Assembly: GCA_965222065.1 (NCBI GenBank)
Contig: OZ244933.1
Coordinates: forward strand, 1,302,001-1,366,000
Source of the DNA: GM7GCV1 sp965222065
Lineage (GTDB): Bacteria > Pseudomonadota > Gammaproteobacteria > Pseudomonadales > GM7GCV1
DNA: 64,000 bases
Direction of reading: 5' to 3'
Below the pieces are notes generated by a model. That model was not told the origin of the DNA. It did no database searches and saw only the letters and a list, made by a program, of their open reading frames with translations. A program made the translations under genes and the position numbers. Positions 58,579-64,000 of the stretch are shown here, one piece after another (the stretch's first letter is position 1; each line of letters begins with the position of its first letter).

Positions 58579-59742
58579 TCTTTGCAGGATGTGGCTGACC
58601 ACCGTGGCACCTGTGCCGCCGATGTTCTGAACCAGGGCTATTTCCGGATCGGGCACCTGGTTTTCTCCGGCGGTATTGGTCAATTGCATGTAGGTCTCGA
58701 CCAGTTGGTAGACGCCGGTGGCACCCACCGGGTGACCACGTGATTTGAGCCCACCCATGGTGGATATTGGCAACTTGCCGTTTAGGGCAATTTCACCATC
58801 CTTGCCAAAGTGTACGCCTTTGCCGCGCTCGGCAAACCCCGCGGCTTCCAGACTGAGTGTACTAATAATTGTGTAGGCATCATGAAGCTCATAAATGTCT
58901 ATGTCTTCGTGTTTAACACCTGCCTGCTCCATGGCTTTTTTCGTCGAAACTTCTACACCACTGAGCTTTAATTTATCGGTTCTGGCATCCAGCGCCAGAG
59001 AGTCCGTGCCTATCGCCGAGCCACTGATTTTGATCAGCGGCAAGCCGCAACGGCTTGCCGATCTGGCAACCTCCTCGTTGGCCATAATGACCGCGGCCGC
59101 TCCATCACATACAGGGGGTGCATCAAACAGCTTCACCGGGTCTGCCAACATGCGCGAGTTCAGGTAGGCTTCCATATCAATTTTTTTGTGCAAGAACGCA
59201 TTGGGATTATTCAAACCATTCTCGTGGGCGTTGATGGCGAAGTGAGCAAAGTCTTCCGCTTCGATACCATAGGTTTCCATGTACAGCCGCATAATTTTTG
59301 CATTCAGGGAAATAAATGATTCCCCGTAACAGCCTTCCAGTTCCCAGTCTGCCGCCGTGGCCAATGCGGCAGTTGTGTCTTCGCGGGTAGCATGGGTCAT
59401 CCGCTCAATACCACAGACAATCACGGCATTGTGCAACCCGCCAGCCACCGCCATATAACCCCAGCGAGCCGCAGATGCACCAGATGAACAGGCAGACTCG
59501 ACTGTGGCCGCTTCAACGCCGCGAAAACCACAGGCATCCGCAGTCAGTGCGCCTAACTGCTGCTGCTGTGTAAGGATGCCGGACATCATGTTGCCGGTAA
59601 TAAACATGGTGATCTGTTCTTTCTCGATCCCGGCGTGTTCCATCGCTTTGGAAACCGCCTCTGCAGACAGGTAGCGTCCACGGATTCCGGCATTTTTGGA
59701 AATTTTTGTTTGACCGATACCGATCAAATAAACGTCATTCAT
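58573..59742 (-). CDS. thiolase family acetyl-CoA acyltransferase (SCPx-type)
   Basis: A 389-residue thiolase-like enzyme of the branch related to sterol-carrier-protein-x thiolases. The nucleophilic cysteine lies in ESACSSGASAARWG near residue 86; the second motif is IYELHDAYTIIS near 285 (His-Asp in place of the usual NEAF) and GGLKSRGHPVGATG near 342; the last thiolase cysteine motif is replaced by NIGGTGAT. Such proteins act in degradation of branched or aromatic acyl-CoAs or other condensations; the substrate is unknown. AGAGGA precedes the ATG. No partner OB-fold gene is adjacent. Confidence 0.87.
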   Translation of the reverse strand: MNDVYLIGIGQTKISKNAGIRGRYLSAEAVSKAMEHAGIEKEQITMFITGNMMSGILTQQQQLGALTADACGFRGVEAATVESACSSGASAARWGYMAVAGGLHNAVIVCGIERMTHATREDTTAALATAADWELEGCYGESFISLNAKIMRLYMETYGIEAEDFAHFAINAHENGLNNPNAFLHKKIDMEAYLNSRMLADPVKLFDAPPVCDGAAAVIMANEEVARSASRCGLPLIKISGSAIGTDSLALDARTDKLKLSGVEVSTKKAMEQAGVKHEDIDIYELHDAYTIISTLSLEAAGFAERGKGVHFGKDGEIALNGKLPISTMGGLKSRGHPVGATGVYQLVETYMQLTNTAGENQVPDPEIALVQNIGGTGATVVSHILQRA

Positions 59743-59880
59743 AAGTTCCTCTGCTTTTGGCAGTTATAAAATAAAACAGGTCCTTCGAAGAACAGGGCGG
59801 CTTCTACTACCTTTTCAGCCTAATACCCAATCGCAGACTAGCCATAAAAAACATGCAATTTTAGTGCCTGTTTTTTACCG

Positions 59881-59912
59881 GGCAGTGACATCTGGAATGT
59901 CATGTCACTGCC
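59881..59912 (-). terminator. perfect 11-bp stem-loop at the DUF2288 gene end
   Basis: GGCAGTGACAT (59881-59891) and ATGTCACTGCC (59902-59912) flank a ten-base loop. The DUF2288 stop codon (59900-59902) lies in it. No U-run follows on the minus strand, so it may protect the 3' end rather than terminate. Confidence 0.5.
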
Positions 59913-60220
59913 TGAATCAATACAAACGGCTTGACTACCACTGCCCAAAGCTCAGAATCCTGATCGTACCAGTGCAAGGCCTGTTCGTCGGTGATCGTCA
60001 GCAGCTCACCCTCTTTGAGCAGCTGCTCGACATATGGACTATCGTCCCTGCTAATACGCAAGGCGACTTCCGTCAGGTCCAAATCCCGGGAAACCTGATA
60101 CACCTTGCCAGCAGCAAAAAACCGCTGAAGAGATCGCCAGGGTATCCTGGCGGTTTCCAGGCATATTTTTGCCTTGTCAATCTCGCTATCAAGTGCGTGT
60201 GCTTTTGCTTCCCGGTTCAA
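59900..60220 (-). CDS. DUF2288 family protein
   Basis: A small cytoplasmic protein of the DUF2288 family, function unknown. The recognisable core is LETARIPWRSLQRFFAAGKVYQVSRDLDLTEVALRI and the end DSELWAVVVKPFVLIQAV. I prefer the TTG at 60220, which has GAGG five bases ahead and gives 106 residues; a GTG at 60262 gives 120 residues without a ribosome site. It is followed by the thiolase gene after about 160 bases on the same strand, and is divergent from pyruvate kinase. Confidence 0.8.
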   Translation of the reverse strand: MNREAKAHALDSEIDKAKICLETARIPWRSLQRFFAAGKVYQVSRDLDLTEVALRISRDDSPYVEQLLKEGELLTITDEQALHWYDQDSELWAVVVKPFVLIQAVT

Positions 60221-60432
60221 ATTGGCCTCGTGAATAGTGTAAATAAGGTTACAGTTGATCACTGACTGTGAGAATATTGGTCAATATCATCTGGCCTCAA
60301 GAGCGCCAGTACAAGTTTTATTTCTGTCAATCTTCAGATGTTAAAATAGCTGTGGGTTTCCTTGATCTGGAAATTCTATTGCAGAACAAAAAATCATAGT
60401 CATCCAAAAAAAAACACCAAGGTTTCGTTTCG

Positions 60433-61890
60433 ATGCCCCCAAACACACCCGCTTTTAAAAAACGCACAAAGATACTGGCCACCATGGGGCCGGCCAGCTC
60501 TGACCCTGAAGTTATCGAACAACTCATTCTTTCTGGCGCCAACTGTTTTCGGCTGAATTTTTCTCATGGTGCTCCTGAAGAACATATGGCTCGAGCAAAC
60601 GCTGTTCGACAAGTCGCAGAAAAACTTGGCGTTCATATTGGACTTCTGGGTGATTTGCAGGGGCCCAAAATCCGCATCTGCAAATTTAGTGAAGGCCCCA
60701 TACACCTTAACGCCGGAGATACCTTTACGCTGAACACCCAACTTGCAGATGATGCCGGCAACCAGCAAGAAGTCGGTGTGCTCTACAAAGACCTGGCCAA
60801 GGATTGCAAGGCAGGCGACAGACTGCTGCTCGACGACGGTCGCATTGAACTAGAGGTACTTTCGATCGAGGATGGCAAAATCAAAACTACTGTCGTCCTT
60901 GGCGGCCTGCTCTCAAGTAACAAGGGAATAAATCTCTCAGGTGGCGGACTATCCGCGCCCGCACTTACCGAGAAAGATTACAAGGATATGCAGACTGCTG
61001 CCGATATCGGCGTGGACTTTCTTGCGATCAGTTTCCCCAAAACAGCAGAGGATATGATCCTGGCGCGAAAAGCGGCAGAAAAGATTGGCTACCGGGGCAA
61101 GCTGGTCGCCAAAATCGAACGGGCAGAAAGCCTGGCGACACCGGAAACGCTTGATGACCTGATTCGCGCCTCGGATATCGTCATGGTTGCGCGTGGGGAT
61201 CTCGGCGTGGAAATTGGTGATGCCGCGCTCGTCGGAGTGCAGAAGCGTATTATTCTGCGCGCCCGGCAGTTAAACCGTGCCGTGATTACCGCCACCCAAA
61301 TGATGGAATCCATGATCGAAAGCCCACTTCCAACCAGGGCGGAAGTCTCAGACGTTGCCAATGCGGTATTGGACGGTACCGATGCCGTGATGCTTTCTGC
61401 TGAAACAGCGGTTGGCAAATACCCGGTCAAGTGTGTCCAGGCAATGACGAGAATTATCCAGGGGGCGGAGAGAGAACGCACAACCCAGGTCAGCCAGCAC
61501 CGTCTCGACCGCCAGTTTGAACGTATTGATGAAACCATTGCCATGGCCGCCATGTACGCAGCGAATCATATGGGCAGCACCAAGGCCATTGTCAGCCTCA
61601 GCGAAACCGGAACCACGCCTTTACTGATGTCACGGATACGCTCCGGCCTGCCAATTTACAGTCTGGCGCGCAAACCGGAAGCATTGCGATACCTGTCCCT
61701 GGTACGCGGTGCGTTTACCTATCTGGCCGACTTCGATGAAAATTTCACTGTAGCCGAATCCATCCAGGCATCCATGAAGCTTCTCGTGGACAATGGCCTG
61801 CTAACAAAGGGAGACCGCATACTCGTCACCGTGGGCGATAGCATTGGCACCAGCGGTCATACCAACACCCTCAAGGTGCTGGAAGTCTAG
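60433..61890 (+). CDS. pyk: pyruvate kinase
   Basis: Pyruvate kinase makes pyruvate and ATP from phosphoenolpyruvate at the end of glycolysis. The 485-residue protein resembles the PykA-type enzymes: RTKILATMGPASSDPEVIEQL near residue 11, CFRLNFSHGAPEEH near 36, LGDLQGPKIRI, MVARGDLGVEIG near 253, TATQMMESMIESPLPTRAEVSDVANAVLDGTDAVMLS near 285 with the active-site stretch, and a C-terminal allosteric domain. AAGG lies ten bases before the ATG. It stands alone between DUF2288 and the SDR gene. Confidence 0.97.
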   Translation: MPPNTPAFKKRTKILATMGPASSDPEVIEQLILSGANCFRLNFSHGAPEEHMARANAVRQVAEKLGVHIGLLGDLQGPKIRICKFSEGPIHLNAGDTFTLNTQLADDAGNQQEVGVLYKDLAKDCKAGDRLLLDDGRIELEVLSIEDGKIKTTVVLGGLLSSNKGINLSGGGLSAPALTEKDYKDMQTAADIGVDFLAISFPKTAEDMILARKAAEKIGYRGKLVAKIERAESLATPETLDDLIRASDIVMVARGDLGVEIGDAALVGVQKRIILRARQLNRAVITATQMMESMIESPLPTRAEVSDVANAVLDGTDAVMLSAETAVGKYPVKCVQAMTRIIQGAERERTTQVSQHRLDRQFERIDETIAMAAMYAANHMGSTKAIVSLSETGTTPLLMSRIRSGLPIYSLARKPEALRYLSLVRGAFTYLADFDENFTVAESIQASMKLLVDNGLLTKGDRILVTVGDSIGTSGHTNTLKVLEV

Positions 61891-61901
61891 TTTTTACATT
61901 A

Positions 61902-62732
61902 CTAAACAGCTCTTTTAATAAAGGCATCCAGCGCCCGGGTTCCCAGAACCCTGCGAAGAAATCCCATAAGGTAGGTGGGCAGGGTTACATAGTAGTGCGC
62001 CCTGGGTCGGCTGGATTCCAGCGCATGTATCAGCTTTTTGGTTACCGCTTCGGGGCCCAGGGTAAAAGGCTGCGCAATACCTTCTTTATTCAGTCGCTTC
62101 AGCGTGGCCTCATATGAGTCAGCGTGGCGGCTGGCCTCAATATCAATTTCCTCACGAAACGCTTTTAACGAATTCTTGCGAAAATCAGTCAGGATGGGGC
62201 CGGGTTCGATAGAGACCACTTTTACCGACGTATCTGCCAACTCCTGCCGCAAGGTATCTGTCAGCCCCTCCAAGGCAAATTTGGAGGCGTTGTAGGCCCC
62301 GCGAAATGGCATGGCAACAAGCCCCAGAACAGAACTACATTGCACTATCCGGGCATCGTCTTGCTGCAACATGATTGGTAAAAACGCCCGTGTTAACTCA
62401 TGGGTGCCAAACAGATTGGTTTCAAACTGTCGACGCAGGGCATCACGGGTCAAATCCTCAACAGCACCTGGCAAGCCATAGGCACCGTTGTTGAACAGCG
62501 CATACAACTGCCTCCCGGTAATTTCCAGTGTGCTGGTTACCGCTGCATTGATGGATTCTGAAGATTGCAAATCCAGCAACAGTACATGTTCGAGCCCTTT
62601 TTCCTGCAACAAGGCTATATGCTCAGTATTACGCACAGTCGCAATAACCTGGTATCCGCGCTGCTGTAACCCAAGGGCTGCATCCAGCCCAATCCCGGAC
62701 GAGCACCCTGTGATCAAGATTGATTTCGCCAT
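61902..62732 (-). CDS. short-chain dehydrogenase/reductase
   Basis: A 276-residue classical SDR oxidoreductase, similar in layout to E. coli YbbO-like enzymes. The NAD(P)-binding TGCSSGIGLDAA (residues 8-19), NNGAYGLPG near 86 (a variant of the NNAG motif), catalytic Ser in IVQCSSVLG near 140 and YNASK near 153 are present. The C-terminal region (RAHYYVTLPTYLMGFLRRVLG) fits a membrane-facing enzyme for lipid or retinal-like aldehydes or ketones, but the substrate is unknown. It lies 20 bases behind the S1/P1 nuclease gene. Confidence 0.9.
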   Translation of the reverse strand: MAKSILITGCSSGIGLDAALGLQQRGYQVIATVRNTEHIALLQEKGLEHVLLLDLQSSESINAAVTSTLEITGRQLYALFNNGAYGLPGAVEDLTRDALRRQFETNLFGTHELTRAFLPIMLQQDDARIVQCSSVLGLVAMPFRGAYNASKFALEGLTDTLRQELADTSVKVVSIEPGPILTDFRKNSLKAFREEIDIEASRHADSYEATLKRLNKEGIAQPFTLGPEAVTKKLIHALESSRPRAHYYVTLPTYLMGFLRRVLGTRALDAFIKRAV

Positions 62733-62751
62733 ATCGTCGTATAAGAGCTAT

Positions 62752-63684
62752 TTAATAGAGGTCTTCCAGGATATTGGCCAACCGGGCGGCCGCTAGTGCC
62801 AGGCGCTCATAGGAGATCACCTGTCCATCATGGGTATAAAACTGATCACCACCGGAGCCATCCTTGATTGAATAAACAAACCGGGCATAGGTAAAACCTT
62901 CCTGCAGCCATTGCTCGGGGTCCAACTCACTGGCCTGTTCAGGATCAACATTGACACGCTCGACAAACTCAATGGCTTCGCCGACCGTTTCATAGGTATC
63001 AAAAAAGCCCAGCGCATTGTCCCAGTATGAATGCAAGTTGGTCTCACAGGTGAGGCCATTCACTCGATACTCGACACAGAAACCGTTACCGCCCCGATCG
63101 GTTTCGCAGTCTTCATCGACCTGTGTGATGGCGTGCAATGGCTGGTGAGCATCGACGACAAAATGCGTAATCATCGCCAATGCCAACTGTCTGTTGGCGT
63201 CTGTCTCGGCATTGCGAAAGGCCTCTACCAGGCCTTCAAGCGCCCAGCTGATATTTCTATCCTGCTCCAGGTCGCACTGGGCACCATCCAGCAGCGTGGT
63301 AGTCAGGGTCGTATAGTACGGCTGGTTCTTGTAATGCCAGGTACTGGTATCCTGCTGTAGAGCGCCTTCAAAGTAGTCAGGAACGTCCGAACCAAATTGC
63401 TGGTAAAGCGATTCCACAGTGAGGTTACGATAGGTATCGGCGAACAGGGAGACCTGGGCCAATGGTGAGGCACCTTCGAAGTTTCTACGCAAGTAAAGGC
63501 GACGATCCGTTTCCTGTTGTCTCAGTAACGCATAGGCATCTGACTCTACACGTCGCTTTTCAGCCGGCGTCAGTTTTTGCAGGGCAAGGTCTGTTGCCAC
63601 CATATGTTCAAACTCACCCCAGGCCAGGGCGGCGGAGCTCGTGCACAAAAGTACGAATAAACTGAGGGCTCTGACTATTGACAT
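62752..63684 (-). CDS. secreted S1/P1-type zinc nuclease
   Basis: A 310-residue exported nuclease of the S1/P1 family, which degrades single-stranded nucleic acids and removes 3' phosphates using three zinc ions. The signal peptide ends ALA at residue 21, so the mature protein starts W-G, placing the tryptophan whose amino group binds zinc at the N-terminus. Other ligands are in EFEHMVATDLA (His), AMITHFVVDAHQPLHAITQVDED and NLHSYWDNALG. It may scavenge phosphate or nucleosides from extracellular DNA. GGATAGGT precedes the ATG at 63684. Confidence 0.93.
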   Translation of the reverse strand: MSIVRALSLFVLLCTSSAALAWGEFEHMVATDLALQKLTPAEKRRVESDAYALLRQQETDRRLYLRRNFEGASPLAQVSLFADTYRNLTVESLYQQFGSDVPDYFEGALQQDTSTWHYKNQPYYTTLTTTLLDGAQCDLEQDRNISWALEGLVEAFRNAETDANRQLALAMITHFVVDAHQPLHAITQVDEDCETDRGGNGFCVEYRVNGLTCETNLHSYWDNALGFFDTYETVGEAIEFVERVNVDPEQASELDPEQWLQEGFTYARFVYSIKDGSGGDQFYTHDGQVISYERLALAAARLANILEDLY

Positions 63685-64000
63685 ACCTATCCGATTAATG
63701 GGAGTTCATTTGACGGGAAGGGTAACAAAAATTGTGCTTTTGTTTTGTTGCCGACACTTAACAACCGGCAAATTCGGGGCAAAAAAAACCCGCCAAAATT
63801 GGCGGGCCACACTGTTTGGGTTTCCCCAAAATATTCATTTTTTATTTTTCTACCCCCTCCCGTAAGGCAGCTTGTTAGCGCTGCCTTCACAAGAATGACG
63901 GTGATTAAACTGCATCTCTGTAGAAGGTTCAACTACTTTTCTGTCATTTTTTTCATTTTTGTTCAGTAACCCTGGAAAAGGGCCTATTTTATTTTTAGCT
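63685..64000. other. right-edge intergenic region with two stem-loops
   Basis: No convincing gene was seen in these 316 bases. The region is A/T-rich and includes the terminator at 63789-63806 and a second stem, AAGGCAGC (63864-63871) with GCTGCCTT (63880-63887) around an eight-base loop. A gene or small RNA on the minus strand may start beyond the window and end here. Confidence 0.5.
63789..63806 (-). terminator. rho-independent terminator facing left
   Basis: CCCGCC and GGCGGG form a stem around AAAATT. On the minus strand it is followed by eight Us (As at 63781-63788). It should end a minus-strand transcript coming from the right, beyond or near the window edge. Confidence 0.75.

Noticed and set aside
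63687..63932. 81-codon minus-strand open frame at the right edge
   Set aside because: It crosses the terminator hairpin and a stem-loop, and has no ribosome site or family resemblance.

Overview
This window is chromosome from a free-living gammaproteobacterium, probably a marine or aquatic relative of the Pseudomonas/Cellvibrio side of the class. The evidence is conserved gene order (pilU-pilT | yggS-proC-yggT-metX-metW-DUF4426-rdgB-hemW and queG | nnr-tsaE-amiB-mutL), a monofunctional hisB, a tRNA-Phe(GAA) of gammaproteobacterial sequence, a SbtA-type bicarbonate transporter, a Vps-like exopolysaccharide export set and a secreted S1/P1 nuclease. The species assignment is inference. No phage, integrase, insertion sequence or CRISPR array was seen.

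Layout. 0-2.4 kb: small membrane protein, SbtA-like bicarbonate transporter, purE and purK (cut by the left edge) on the minus strand, divergent from a CbbR-like LysR gene. 3.6-6.2 kb: an NhaR-like regulator with a 42-residue membrane peptide downstream, an XRE-2TM protein, a run of stem-loops, and tRNA-Phe with a boxA-bearing leader. 6.2-9.7 kb: asmA-mutY-yggX. 9.7-21.4 kb: histidine genes hisB, hisH, hisA and hisF, split by pmp3 and by a copper/silver CusCBA efflux operon, glsB and ybgA. 21.4-22.0 kb: a gene-free, palindrome-rich element with 15-bp terminal inverted repeats. 22.0-30.8 kb: nnr-tsaE-amiB-mutL-bioA on the minus strand and queG-yqgE-yqgF on the plus strand. 30.8-43.5 kb: pilT-pilU, yggS, an MscS channel, proC, yggT, metX, metW, rdgB, hemW and small neighbours. 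43.7-48.3 kb: a compact moaCDE-mobA-moaB-moeA-moaA molybdopterin operon. 48.3-56.4 kb: an O-antigen ligase/polymerase family protein and a FecR-domain protein divergent from a VpsM-N-O-P-like polysaccharide export set. 56.4-63.7 kb: RNase AM, a degenerate GGDEF membrane protein, a thiolase, a DUF2288 protein, pyruvate kinase, an SDR enzyme and an S1/P1 nuclease.

How genes work together. SbtA may supply the bicarbonate that PurK consumes, since the genes look cotranscribed. The CusCBA pump carries a Met/His/Asp-rich tail on CusB and is preceded by a small Cys/His/Met-rich secreted protein. The moa genes form a near-complete cofactor pathway without any molybdoenzyme in view. The Vps-like set supplies outer membrane, export and chain-length functions but has no glycosyltransferases here.

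The least explained DNA is non-coding: the element at 21.44-22.01 kb, the stem-loop run beside tRNA-Phe, and the REP-like palindromes around hisB and hisH, one of which appears to supply the hisB -35 box.
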